A program made the translations under genes and the position numbers. This document shows positions 55,042-63,870 of a DNA stretch of 64,000 bases, piece by piece. Source of the stretch: Thalassospira profundimaris (GTDB lineage: Bacteria > Pseudomonadota > Alphaproteobacteria > Rhodospirillales > Thalassospiraceae); assembly GCF_003326675.1 (NCBI RefSeq), contig NZ_JPWF01000011.1, forward strand, positions 1-64,000. The letters run 5' to 3'. The notes beneath the pieces are model-generated. The model searched no databases. It had not been told where the DNA came from and saw nothing but the letters and a program-made list of their open reading frames with translations. Position 1 is the first letter of the stretch. Each line of letters begins with the position of its first letter.

Positions 55042-56139
55042 ATGGCAGACACAACCAACGCTGTTGAACTGCAAAATGTCGTGAAACGTTACGGGGAATT
55101 CACCGCGGTCAAACGCATGGATTTGACCGTACCTGATAACAGCTTTGTCACCTTCCTTGGCCCGTCGGGCTGTGGCAAGACGACAACCTTGCGCATGATT
55201 GCAGGTCTGACCGACGTTACCGAGGGTGATTTGTTGATCCGGGGCAAACGGGTCAATAATCTTCCAATCCACAAGCGCAATCTTGGCCTTGTGTTTCAGA
55301 ACTACGCCCTGTTCCCGCACAAGACCATTTTCGATAATATCGCCTTTGGCCTGAAATACCGCAAAGTTGCCAAGGCCGACATTGCCAAAAAAGTTACCGA
55401 CGCGCTTGAACTGGTTCAGCTTCCCCATGTGGCAGATCGTTATCCCAACCAGCTTTCCGGTGGCCAGCAACAGCGTATTGCCCTGGCGCGTGCGATTGTG
55501 ATCGAGCCCGATGTTTTGTTGCTAGATGAACCACTTTCTGCCCTTGATGCAAACTTGCGCGAAGAAATGCGGGTCGAGCTTAAACGCATTCAGCGCGAAC
55601 TGGGCATTGCAACTGTCTTTGTCACCCATGACCAGTCCGAGGCCCTTGCCATGTCAGACAAGCTGGTGGTGATGAATAACGGCATCGTCGAACAGGAAGG
55701 CGCACCGGAGGATGTTTATAACAATCCGGCATCTGCATTCGTTGCCGACTTCCTTGGCCATTCCAACATTATTGCGGCAAACCTTGGCAGCCCGAATGCG
55801 GCCTTTACCAGCGTTAATCTGCAAAGTGGTGAAACACTTTTGACCACGGATGAGCAGACAGCCAAGACCAAGGGGTCCACGGATGTGCGCGCCGTAGTGC
55901 GTGCAGAAAAAATTCAACTGTCTGATCAAAGCGATACGGGCGAAGGCGTGATTGCCATTCCCGGCAAGATCAAAACAGTCGATTATCTTGGCCAGCAGGC
56001 CCGATATTTCGTTACGGCCAATGGCCGCGACTGGCAGGTGATCAATCCGATTGATGCCCGCCCCCATAAGGAAGGTGCCGATATCTTTATGCATATCGCG
56101 GCACGTAATTGTGTGTTGTTGCCCGGTCATCAGGACTAA
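55042..56139 (+). CDS. ABC transporter ATP-binding protein (PotA-like)
   Basis: A 365-residue ATPase: Walker [15 protein letters not shown] near residue 39, signature [15 protein letters not shown] near 140, Walker [22 protein letters not shown], switch [14 protein letters not shown], and a TOBE domain at the end ([12 protein letters not shown]). I start at ATG 55042 ([20 protein letters not shown]); the frame is open upstream but without family similarity. It completes the importer and lies 35 bases before the aminotransferase gene. Confidence 0.93.
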   Translation: MADTTNAVELQNVVKRYGEFTAVKRMDLTVPDNSFVTFLGPSGCGKTTTLRMIAGLTDVTEGDLLIRGKRVNNLPIHKRNLGLVFQNYALFPHKTIFDNIAFGLKYRKVAKADIAKKVTDALELVQLPHVADRYPNQLSGGQQQRIALARAIVIEPDVLLLDEPLSALDANLREEMRVELKRIQRELGIATVFVTHDQSEALAMSDKLVVMNNGIVEQEGAPEDVYNNPASAFVADFLGHSNIIAANLGSPNAAFTSVNLQSGETLLTTDEQTAKTKGSTDVRAVVRAEKIQLSDQSDTGEGVIAIPGKIKTVDYLGQQARYFVTANGRDWQVINPIDARPHKEGADIFMHIAARNCVLLPGHQD

Positions 56140-56174
56140 GGATCGCTGATACCGGTTCAGGAGAGCCACCATAA

Positions 56175-57548
56175 ATGACGCATGATATGAAAAATCCGGT
56201 CGGTCATAACCGGGAATCCCGCCTGTTTTATCAAAGCCGGTCGCGCCGCCCGCTGATTGACCGCGCCGAAGGCGTTTACATGTGGGACGTCGATGGCAAA
56301 CGCTATATCGATGCTTCCAGCGGTGCGATGGTCAGCAATATCGGCCATAGTGACCCGCGCGTGATTGCCGCGATGAATGCACAGCTTGAAAAGGCAAGTT
56401 TCGCCTATCGCCTGCATTTTGAAAATGACGCGGCCGAAAACCTTGCCTGGCGGCTGGCCGAACGCGCACCGGGCGATCTTGAACGGGTGTTCTTTGTGTC
56501 CGGTGGCTCCGAAGCAGTTGAAAGCTGCATCAAGCTTGCCCGCCAATATGCCCTGGCCAAGGGTGAACCCCAGCGCACCAAAGTCATTTCACGGTTCCCA
56601 AGCTATCATGGCTCCACACTCGGCGCGCTTGCCCTGACCGGCTATACGCCAATGCACGCGCCCTTTGCCCCGATGATGGTCGATCAGCCGAAAATCTCTG
56701 CCCCGACCTGTTATCTGGATCGTGATGATCTGTCCGATCATGATCGCGGCATCAAATATGCCAATATGCTGGAAGCCGAGATTATCAAACAGGGCCCGGA
56801 AACCGTTCTTGGTTTCATCATGGAACCTGTGGGTGGTGCGGCTACCGGGGCACTGGTTGCCCCTGATAGTTACTATGGCCGCATCCGCGAGATTTGCGAC
56901 CAATACGGCATTCTTCTGATCTATGACGAGGTCATGACGGGTGCGGGTCGTACCGGCAAATATTTTGCCTGCGAACATTGGGGCATCACGCCCGATATCC
57001 TTGCCGTTTCCAAGGGACTGGCCGCGGGATATGCGCCACTTGGTGCAATGATTGCGCCAGATCGTATCGTCGGCCCGGTTCTTGATCATGGCGGATTTAT
57101 CCATGGCTATACCTATGCTGGCAATCCGCTTGCCTGTGCGGCAGGGAATGCGGTTCTTGATGTGATTGATGAAGATGGCCTTCTTGAAAATACGGCAACA
57201 AGTGGTGCTGCCCTTAAGGCCGAACTTTCCAAACTGTCAGATGAATTCGACATGATCGGTGACGTTCGCGGCAAGGGATTGTTGCTTGCGGTCGAACTGG
57301 TCAAGGATCGCACGTCAATGGAACCGATTGACCCCAAACATATGGCGGCCGCCCGTCTGGTCGATATCGCCTATGACAAGGGGTTGATCATTTACTGGCG
57401 CCGGACACGCGGCGGATATCGCGGTGATCACGTAATGGTCTGCCCGCCCATGACAATCAAACCCGAACAGTTCGACGATATTCTGGTGCCGTTGCGCGCC
57501 GCCCTTGCCGAACTTCACGACGAACTTCAAACTGCCGGAGCGTTCTGA
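56175..57548 (+). CDS. Class III aminotransferase in the LysR-controlled array
   Basis: A 457-residue PLP enzyme: SGGSEAVESCIKLARQYALA, YHGSTLGALALTGYTPMHAPF, IYDEVMTGAGRTGKYFACEHWG, and PLP lysine Lys280 in AVSKGLAAGYAPLGAMI. This sequence type is found among omega- and beta-amino acid aminotransferases. AGGAGA lies 10 bases before the ATG. Its stop codon overlaps the next start as ATGA, so it is tightly coupled to the BKACE enzyme; a natural reading is that it makes the beta-keto acid the next enzyme cleaves. Confidence 0.92.
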   Translation: MTHDMKNPVGHNRESRLFYQSRSRRPLIDRAEGVYMWDVDGKRYIDASSGAMVSNIGHSDPRVIAAMNAQLEKASFAYRLHFENDAAENLAWRLAERAPGDLERVFFVSGGSEAVESCIKLARQYALAKGEPQRTKVISRFPSYHGSTLGALALTGYTPMHAPFAPMMVDQPKISAPTCYLDRDDLSDHDRGIKYANMLEAEIIKQGPETVLGFIMEPVGGAATGALVAPDSYYGRIREICDQYGILLIYDEVMTGAGRTGKYFACEHWGITPDILAVSKGLAAGYAPLGAMIAPDRIVGPVLDHGGFIHGYTYAGNPLACAAGNAVLDVIDEDGLLENTATSGAALKAELSKLSDEFDMIGDVRGKGLLLAVELVKDRTSMEPIDPKHMAAARLVDIAYDKGLIIYWRRTRGGYRGDHVMVCPPMTIKPEQFDDILVPLRAALAELHDELQTAGAF

Positions 57549-58477
57549 TGAGCCGGAAAGTTATCATTACCTGTGCGGTTACCGGATCGGTTCATACCCC
57601 GTCCATGAGCCCGCATTTGCCGATCACCCCGGACGAAATCGCCAAGCAGGCCATTGATGCGGCCAATGCCGGTGCATCGATCCTGCATCTGCATGCCCGT
57701 GATCCCAAGACAGGCTTTCCAAGCCCTGAACCCGATCTGTTCATGGACTTCCTGCCCAAGATCAAGGCGGAAACCGATGCGGTAATCAATATTTCGACCG
57801 GCGGCGGCATGACCATGACGGTCAAGGACCGTATCCGTGCCGCAAGCCACGCGTCACCGGAAATGGCGTCGCTGAATATGGGCACGATGAATTTCGGTCT
57901 GTTCCCTGCCCTTGCGGGACGGAGCGAATGGAAACATGACTGGGAACCGGAATTTCTTGAAAGCAGCCGCGACTTTGTTTTCAAAAATACGTTTTCCGAT
58001 ATCGAAACCATTCTGGCAGACCTTGGCGAAGCCAACGGCACGCGGTTTGAATTCGAATGCTATGACGTCGGCCATCTTTATACCCTTGCCCATTTCGTTG
58101 ACCGCGGCCTGATCAAGGGCCCGATCTTTATCCAGTTTGTACTGGGCGTTCTGGGCGGCATCGGGGCCGATCCCGACAACCTAGCCCATCTGAAACGCAC
58201 CGCCGACAAGCTGTTTGGCGATCAATACCAGTTCTCGGTTCTGGGGGCTGGTCGTCATCAGATGCCACTTGCCAGTATGGCGGCCGCGATGGGCGGTAAT
58301 GTCCGGGTCGGGCTTGAAGACAATCTTTATCTGCGCAAGGGCGAACTTGCGCCTGACAACGCATCACAGGTTCGCAAAATCCGCGAAATCCTGGACGGGT
58401 TGTCACTTGAAATCGCAACACCGGACGAGGCGCGTGCGATTTTGGGGCTTAAAGGGGCTGACAAGGTCGCCTTCTAG
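57548..58477 (+). CDS. Beta-keto acid cleavage enzyme (BKACE, annotated family of Kce)
   Basis: BKACE enzymes condense a beta-keto acid with acetyl-CoA and release acetoacetate plus a new acyl-CoA. The 309-residue TIM barrel keeps the zinc ligands: His47 and His49 in HLHARDP and the glutamate in VGLEDNLYL near residue 256. The Kce residue Glu14, which binds the amino group of 3-keto-5-aminohexanoate, aligns with valine here (TGSVHTPSMSPHLP). The substrate is therefore probably not that of lysine fermentation. Coupled to the aminotransferase by a 1-base overlap. Confidence 0.92.
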   Translation: MSRKVIITCAVTGSVHTPSMSPHLPITPDEIAKQAIDAANAGASILHLHARDPKTGFPSPEPDLFMDFLPKIKAETDAVINISTGGGMTMTVKDRIRAASHASPEMASLNMGTMNFGLFPALAGRSEWKHDWEPEFLESSRDFVFKNTFSDIETILADLGEANGTRFEFECYDVGHLYTLAHFVDRGLIKGPIFIQFVLGVLGGIGADPDNLAHLKRTADKLFGDQYQFSVLGAGRHQMPLASMAAAMGGNVRVGLEDNLYLRKGELAPDNASQVRKIREILDGLSLEIATPDEARAILGLKGADKVAF

Positions 58478-58544
58478 CCCAGCCGAAAATTGAACCAACA
58501 GAAACGACCACCGTTTATCCACGTAATAGTGAAAGGCGGCAGCG

Positions 58545-59603
58545 ATGATGCGTGCCTATTTCTCAGACGATCAGTTACGCCACCACGGCAAGACATTCAT
58601 TGTCGCGGGCGAAAAAAAGCCGATCCCCGAAGTCCCCGAACGCGCCGAAATCCTGCGCACGGCGATTGCGCGACTGGGTCTTGAGGTTTGCACCCCGTCT
58701 GATGCGGGCATCGCCCCGATTGCCGCCATTCATGACACCCGATATCTGGATTTCCTGCAAACCATTTACCCGGAATGGATTGCCGCAGGCGGATCGGAAC
58801 TGGTGATCCCGAACATTCATCCTTTTGATCGTAATGGCCCCTACCCGCGCCACCATGTAGGCAAGGCCGGTTTTCATCTGGGCGACACGTCCTGTCCGAT
58901 ATCGGAAACCACATGGCAGTCGGCCTATGCCAGTGCGCAAACTGCCATTTCAGCCGCCCGCCATGTGCGCGATGGTGGTGCGCAATCGGCCTATGCGCTG
59001 TGTCGTCCACCCGGACATCACGCCAGTTCCAACCTTGCCGGTGGTTTTTGTTATCTGAATAACAGTGCGATTGCCGCACAGGAATTGCGCGAAAAATATG
59101 ACCGGGTGGCGATCCTTGATGTCGATCTGCATCATGGCAACGGCACCCAGCATATTTTCTATGAACGGCCCGATGTGCTGACCCTGTCGATCCATGCCGA
59201 TCCGATGGATTTTTATCCGTTCTTCTGGGGCAATGCCGAAGAAATCGGGGCAAAGGACGGGATTGGTTTTAATAAAAACTATCCCCTGGCATTGGGCAGC
59301 GGAGATGCGGAATTTCTGGCTGCCCTTGATCGGGCGATGACCGCGATTGAGGATTTCGGAGCGGATGCAGTGGTCGTTGCATTGGGTCTTGATGCATCAC
59401 GCGATGATCCGTTTGGCGGCCTTACTGTCAGCCCGGATGGTTTTTCCAAAATCGGTGAAAAAATTGGCACCCTTAGCTGCCCAACCGTGATAGTGCAGGA
59501 AGGTGGTTATGTCAGCGTCACACTGGCAGAAAACCTGTATCAGTTTCTAAGCGCCTTTGGCGTCACCAACAAAAACACCACGTTATCAGAAGGCCCCAAA
59601 TGA
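58545..59603 (+). CDS. aphA: Histone-deacetylase-fold acetylpolyamine amidohydrolase
   Basis: A 352-residue zinc amidohydrolase. Catalytic histidines lie in LCRPPGHHASS (near 158-159, as in Mycoplana APAH), zinc ligands in ILDVDLHHGNGTQ (Asp194, His196) and LGLDASRDDP, and the transition-state tyrosine in VQEGGYVS. The opening MRAYFSDDQLRHHGKTF and length match acetylpolyamine amidohydrolases, which remove acetyl groups from acetylputrescine, acetylcadaverine and the like. Stop codon overlaps the next gene by 4 bases. Confidence 0.93.
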   Translation: MMRAYFSDDQLRHHGKTFIVAGEKKPIPEVPERAEILRTAIARLGLEVCTPSDAGIAPIAAIHDTRYLDFLQTIYPEWIAAGGSELVIPNIHPFDRNGPYPRHHVGKAGFHLGDTSCPISETTWQSAYASAQTAISAARHVRDGGAQSAYALCRPPGHHASSNLAGGFCYLNNSAIAAQELREKYDRVAILDVDLHHGNGTQHIFYERPDVLTLSIHADPMDFYPFFWGNAEEIGAKDGIGFNKNYPLALGSGDAEFLAALDRAMTAIEDFGADAVVVALGLDASRDDPFGGLTVSPDGFSKIGEKIGTLSCPTVIVQEGGYVSVTLAENLYQFLSAFGVTNKNTTLSEGPK

Positions 59604-60745
59604 CCCATTCAGACATCCTTATTATTGGCGGCGGCATTGCCGGTATGTCGGCTGCATATTTTCTGGCCAAGGCGGGAAAATCCGTCACGGTTCTCGAACG
59701 CGAAGATCAGCCGGGCTATCACAGCACCGGACGGTCCGCCGCCCTGTATAGCGAGACCTATGGCCCGAAAATCATCCGCAAGATGTCGACGGCAAGCCGC
59801 AATTTCTTTTTGAACCCGCCAGCCGGTTTCACCGAAAACCCGATCCTGACCCCGCGCGGGATCATCATGTATGCCGCACCGGGTCATGAGGCCGAACTCG
59901 ATGCCCTGATATCCGAGGGGCGCGCAAATGGCGCGAACTTTACCGAGCTGACCCCGGACGCGCTTAAGGAAATCGTACCGATCCTTAATACAGATCTGAT
60001 CGCCAAGGGCGCCCATGAACCCGATGCGATGGACATTGATGTTCACGCCCTTCACTGGGGCTTTATCCGTCAGTTCAAGGCCGTTGGTGGCAACCTTGTC
60101 GTCAAGGCCGATGTCAGCGCAATTGCCAAAACCGACGGCAACTGGCAGGTCACTCTTGCCAATGGCGACGTTCATAGTGGCGCAATCCTTGTTAATGCCG
60201 CCGGTGCATGGGCCGATGACATCGCCAGCAAGGCCGGTGTCAAGCCGCTTGGCATTGTACCGAAACGCAGAACCGCTGTGATGGTTGATGCCCCGGCCGG
60301 AATGGATATTCACGGCCTGCCGATGGTCGCAGCCCTTGATGAAACCCTTTACTTCAAGGAAGACGCAGGCAGGTTGCTGGTATCCCCCGCAGACAAAACC
60401 CCGACCGAGGCCCATGACGTTCAGCCCGAAGAACTTGATATCGCCATTGCAATTGATCGATTGATGACCGCAACAAGCGTTGAAGTCCGTCGCCCCGGTG
60501 AATCCTGGGCGGGACTACGCAGCTTCTTTGCCGATGGCGATCCGGTTTCAAGCTTTGATCCGCAAGACAACAGCTTCTATTGGCTGGCAGGCCAGGGTGG
60601 CTATGGCATTCAGACAGCACCTGCGATGGGTGAATATGCCGCAAGCCTGATCTGTGGCAACGGCATTCCGGCCCATATGGAAAAGCTTGGCGTGACCGAA
60701 GATGCCCTGTCGGCAAGCCGCCCGACACTTGCATCCGGCAAATGA
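59600..60745 (+). CDS. dauA: FAD-dependent D-arginine-dehydrogenase-like protein
   Basis: A 381-residue flavoprotein. It matches my memory of Pseudomonas DauA along its length: GGGIAGMSAAYFLAKAGKSV at the start, EDQPGYHSTGRSAALYSE, LNPPAGFTENPILTPRG, DIDVHALHWGFIRQ, VNAAGAWADDIA, EAHDVQPEELDIA, RRPGESWAGLRSFFADGDPV, and QGGYGIQTAPAMGEYAA. DauA oxidises D-arginine and D-lysine to imino acids, which hydrolyse to keto acids. RidA, which speeds that hydrolysis, is two genes downstream. It overlaps aphA by 4 bases. Confidence 0.9.
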   Translation: MTHSDILIIGGGIAGMSAAYFLAKAGKSVTVLEREDQPGYHSTGRSAALYSETYGPKIIRKMSTASRNFFLNPPAGFTENPILTPRGIIMYAAPGHEAELDALISEGRANGANFTELTPDALKEIVPILNTDLIAKGAHEPDAMDIDVHALHWGFIRQFKAVGGNLVVKADVSAIAKTDGNWQVTLANGDVHSGAILVNAAGAWADDIASKAGVKPLGIVPKRRTAVMVDAPAGMDIHGLPMVAALDETLYFKEDAGRLLVSPADKTPTEAHDVQPEELDIAIAIDRLMTATSVEVRRPGESWAGLRSFFADGDPVSSFDPQDNSFYWLAGQGGYGIQTAPAMGEYAASLICGNGIPAHMEKLGVTEDALSASRPTLASGK

Positions 60746-60796
60746 TCAAATACCGGCAGGGATGCCAAAGCGTCCCTGCCCGATGGAGAAAACAGC

Positions 60797-62083
60797 ATGA
60801 CCGGTTTTGATCGCGCAGCCCTTCGCAAGGCGGTTGCCAATCGCACATCACAGGCGATTGACGATCTTTGCGCACTGGTGCGTCATGACAGTCTTTTGGG
60901 CAACGAAGCATCGGCGCAAAACTGGATCGCCGAACAGTTTGCCAAAATGGGACTGGATGTTGAACGTGTGACGATTGACATCGACGCATTACGCGATCAG
61001 CCGGGCTTTTCCCCGCCGGTTATTGACAGTTATGACGGACGCGAAAATGTTGTCGGCTTGCACCGTCCGACAAACCCGACCGGGCGCAGCCTGATCCTGA
61101 ATGGCCATATGGATGTTGTGCCGACCGGCCCGGTTGAACAATGGCGTCGCGGTCCGTTTGATGCCTATGTCGACGGGGATTGGCTTTATGGACGCGGTGC
61201 CGGTGATATGAAGGCCGGAATCATTGCCTATTGCCATGCCCTTCAGGCCCTGCACGATATCGGGCTTGAACCCGCCGCCCCGGTTACCCTGCAATCCGTG
61301 ATCGAGGAAGAATGCACCGGAAATGGTGCACTTGCCTGTCTTCATGCAGGGTACCGTGCCGATTGCGCGATCATCCCCGAACCGTTTAACCAGACCCTTA
61401 TGACCGCTCAGCTTGGCGTGATGTGGTTCCAGATCCATGTTTCGGGAAGCCCGGCGCACGTTCTTGATACCTCGGCTGGAAGCAACGCGATTGAAGCGGC
61501 CTTTGGTTTCTTTGAAGTCCTGAAAGAAGTCGAAGATATCTGGAACCATCCGACGGATCGGCATTGTGCATACGGGGCGCATGTTCACCCTGTGAACTTC
61601 AACCTTGGCAAGATCGAAGGGGGCGAATGGGCATCGACCGTCCCGCCGGTTTGCAGTGCCGATATCCGTGTCGGTTTCTATCCGGGGATGGAGCTTGAAA
61701 AAGTGCGCGAAACAATCGAGATGGTCAGGCAAAGCGCGCTTGATAATCATCCTGCATGCAAGGGCGCAAAGATCGAGATCACCTATCACGGTTTTCAGGC
61801 CGAAGGATGCGAGATGGATATCAATCATCCGATGATGGCAATGATTGGCGACATCCATCAGGAAGTTACAGGAAACGCGATCAAAAACTATGCCTCGACC
61901 GCGACGACGGATGCCCGTTTCTTCCAGATTTACGGCAAGATCCCGGCCACCTGTTATGGCCCCAAAGCCGAACGAATTCACGGCATTGATGAACGGGTTT
62001 CCATCGCATCCATGATGGAAGTCACCGAAGTCCTTGCCCTGTTCATTGCAGACTGGTGCGGCGTCCAAAAGCGTGGTAGCTAA
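60797..62083 (+). CDS. M20-family ArgE/DapE-type deacylase
   Basis: A 428-residue metallohydrolase: metal ligands in LNGHMDVVP (His near 107, Asp), GRGAGDMKAG, and the catalytic glutamate pair in IEEECTGNGALA; the dimerisation insert begins VSGSPAHVLDTSAGSNA. Family members remove formyl, acetyl, succinyl or other acyl groups from amino acids. With aphA in the same operon, this one may act on a second acyl group or on a carboxylated intermediate. Substrate unknown. Confidence 0.9.
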   Translation: MTGFDRAALRKAVANRTSQAIDDLCALVRHDSLLGNEASAQNWIAEQFAKMGLDVERVTIDIDALRDQPGFSPPVIDSYDGRENVVGLHRPTNPTGRSLILNGHMDVVPTGPVEQWRRGPFDAYVDGDWLYGRGAGDMKAGIIAYCHALQALHDIGLEPAAPVTLQSVIEEECTGNGALACLHAGYRADCAIIPEPFNQTLMTAQLGVMWFQIHVSGSPAHVLDTSAGSNAIEAAFGFFEVLKEVEDIWNHPTDRHCAYGAHVHPVNFNLGKIEGGEWASTVPPVCSADIRVGFYPGMELEKVRETIEMVRQSALDNHPACKGAKIEITYHGFQAEGCEMDINHPMMAMIGDIHQEVTGNAIKNYASTATTDARFFQIYGKIPATCYGPKAERIHGIDERVSIASMMEVTEVLALFIADWCGVQKRGS

Positions 62084-62125
62084 ACCCGAATAAATTATTC
62101 AATTTTGTCACCAAAGGAGAGCTTC

Positions 62126-62473
62126 ATGAGCGTTCAACGTTTCCACACCGGCCCGCGTATGAGCCAAGCCGTTGTTCATGGCAACACCATCTATCTTGCA
62201 GGCCAGGTTGGCGAACCGGGTAGCGACGTTACCAACCAGACCAAAGAATGCCTGGCAAAAGTTGACGCGCTTCTGGCCGAATGCGGTGCAAGCAAGGAAA
62301 ACATCCTGTCGACCACTATCTGGCTGGCTGACATGAAAGATTTCGGCGCAATGAACGAAATCTGGGATGCATGGGTTCCGCAGGGCCACACCCCGGCACG
62401 TGCATGCGGCGAAGCAAAGCTTGCGACCCCGGACTTCCTTGTCGAGTTCATCGTGGTTGCGGCAAAACCGTAA
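62126..62473 (+). CDS. ridA: RidA-family enamine/imine deaminase
   Basis: A 115-residue RidA protein. It has the family pattern GNTIYLAGQVGEPGSDVTNQTKECLAKVDALLAECG and the catalytic arginine in TPARACGEAKLATPDFLVE (Arg92). RidA hydrolyses reactive imines and enamines, such as iminoarginine made by DauA or 2-aminoacrylate. AAAGGAGAG lies 5 bases before the ATG. Last gene of the array, followed by a strong terminator. Confidence 0.95.
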   Translation: MSVQRFHTGPRMSQAVVHGNTIYLAGQVGEPGSDVTNQTKECLAKVDALLAECGASKENILSTTIWLADMKDFGAMNEIWDAWVPQGHTPARACGEAKLATPDFLVEFIVVAAKP

Positions 62474-62491
62474 TCTGATCGATCCCAACAC

Positions 62492-62526
62492 AAAAGCCCG
62501 GCATATCACCATATGCCGGGCTTTTT
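62492..62526. terminator. Bidirectional terminator of the catabolic array
   Basis: A 14-bp stem (62492-62505 with 62512-62525) with A and T runs at both ends lies between ridA and the convergent hydrolase-OsmC gene. Confidence 0.92.
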
Positions 62527-62537
62527 GTTTGCCCTGC

Positions 62538-63770
62538 TTATGCCGGTTGTTCCTGTGTCACGATGACGGAACTGGCTTCAAGCGTACGATGGACCGGGCA
62601 TTTATCGGCAATTTCAAGAAGTCTTGCGCGGACGTCATCGGTGAAATCGCCATGCAGGGTAATCAGGCGTTCAAACCGATCAATTTTGCCGGATTTCGGC
62701 ACGGGTTTTCCGGCACATTCGGCGCAATCGTTGGCATGGACTTTGGCATGCCGGACTTCAACCCGGATGGCATCGAGCGGAATCTGTTTCTGATCGGCAT
62801 AAAGGCGCAATGTCATCACCGTACAGGCGCCAAGCGCCGATGACAGGAAGTCATAGGGCGACGGGCCGCTATCAAAGCCACCGACATTTTCCGGTTCATC
62901 GGCAATCATGCGATGCTGTCCGGCAACCACCATCGACTGAAACTTGCCCAAACCCGTTTCGCGCACCACCACGCCTTCGGCCGGTTCGGGGACACTTTCG
63001 TCGTTTTGCGGAATATACCGTGTCGCCCATGCCGCAATTACGGTTGCCACATATTCGGCGTCATCGGGATTGCGCAGCAAATGATCGGCATCATCAAGGG
63101 ACACAAAGCTTTTGGGATGTTTGGCCGCGTCATAAATCCGCCCGGCATTTTCGATCCCGACGGTCTGATCCATCGGCGCATGTAGAACAAGCAACGCCTT
63201 GTGCAGTTTGGCCAGCGATTTTTCGATACTGTGATTGCGCAGGTCATCGACAAATTGCCGTTTGATCACAAAGGGACGCCCGCCAAGCGATACTTCCGCC
63301 TGCCCGTCGCGGTCGATATCGGCAAGATAATCCGCAAAATTATGTGTGACATGTTCAACATCGGCCGGTGCGCCGATGGTGGCAATTGCGGTTGCCTCGG
63401 GCACGCTATCAGCCACGGCCAGAACCGCTGCCCCGCCAAGAGAATGACCGATCAAAAGTTTGGGCGCGGCAAATTCATGACGCAAAAAATCGGCTGCACG
63501 ACGCAGGTCTTCAAGGTTCGATGTAAAGTTGGTCGACGAGAAATCCCCGCCCGATCCGCCAAGCCCGGTAAAATCAAATCGTAAAACGCCGATACCTTGC
63601 AGGGTCAGCGACTGGGCGATTTTGCGCGCCGCCGTCAAATCCTTGCTGCATGTAAAGCAATGGGCAAAAAGCGCATAGGCGCGCACCGGCCCGACCGGCA
63701 AATCCAGCCTTGCGGCCAGTTCCGCCCCGTGGGCACCTTCGAATGTCAGTTTGATGGGCTTGACCGGCAT
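62538..63770 (-). CDS. Bifunctional alpha/beta hydrolase-OsmC protein
   Basis: A 410-residue fusion. Residues 1-255 form an alpha/beta hydrolase with nucleophile elbow IGHSLGGAAVLA (Ser near 104), acid in HAPMDQTVGIENA, and histidine in DDADHLL. Residues 265-410 form an OsmC-like peroxide-reducing domain with Cys in LGACTVMTLRLYADQ and in ADKCPVHRTLE. The domain order is a known architecture, likely linked to organic hydroperoxide or lipid damage. I use ATG 63770 after GGAGA; the frame is open further upstream without family similarity. Confidence 0.92.
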   Translation of the reverse strand: MPVKPIKLTFEGAHGAELAARLDLPVGPVRAYALFAHCFTCSKDLTAARKIAQSLTLQGIGVLRFDFTGLGGSGGDFSSTNFTSNLEDLRRAADFLRHEFAAPKLLIGHSLGGAAVLAVADSVPEATAIATIGAPADVEHVTHNFADYLADIDRDGQAEVSLGGRPFVIKRQFVDDLRNHSIEKSLAKLHKALLVLHAPMDQTVGIENAGRIYDAAKHPKSFVSLDDADHLLRNPDDAEYVATVIAAWATRYIPQNDESVPEPAEGVVVRETGLGKFQSMVVAGQHRMIADEPENVGGFDSGPSPYDFLSSALGACTVMTLRLYADQKQIPLDAIRVEVRHAKVHANDCAECAGKPVPKSGKIDRFERLITLHGDFTDDVRARLLEIADKCPVHRTLEASSVIVTQEQPA

Positions 63771-63870
63771 TGATGTCTCCGTGTCTGCAAACCGAAAAAC
63801 GGCTTTGATTACATGGAATTCACGGTAAAGTTTCGAACGTCTTTTTCCACCATAACAAGCGCCCCACATC

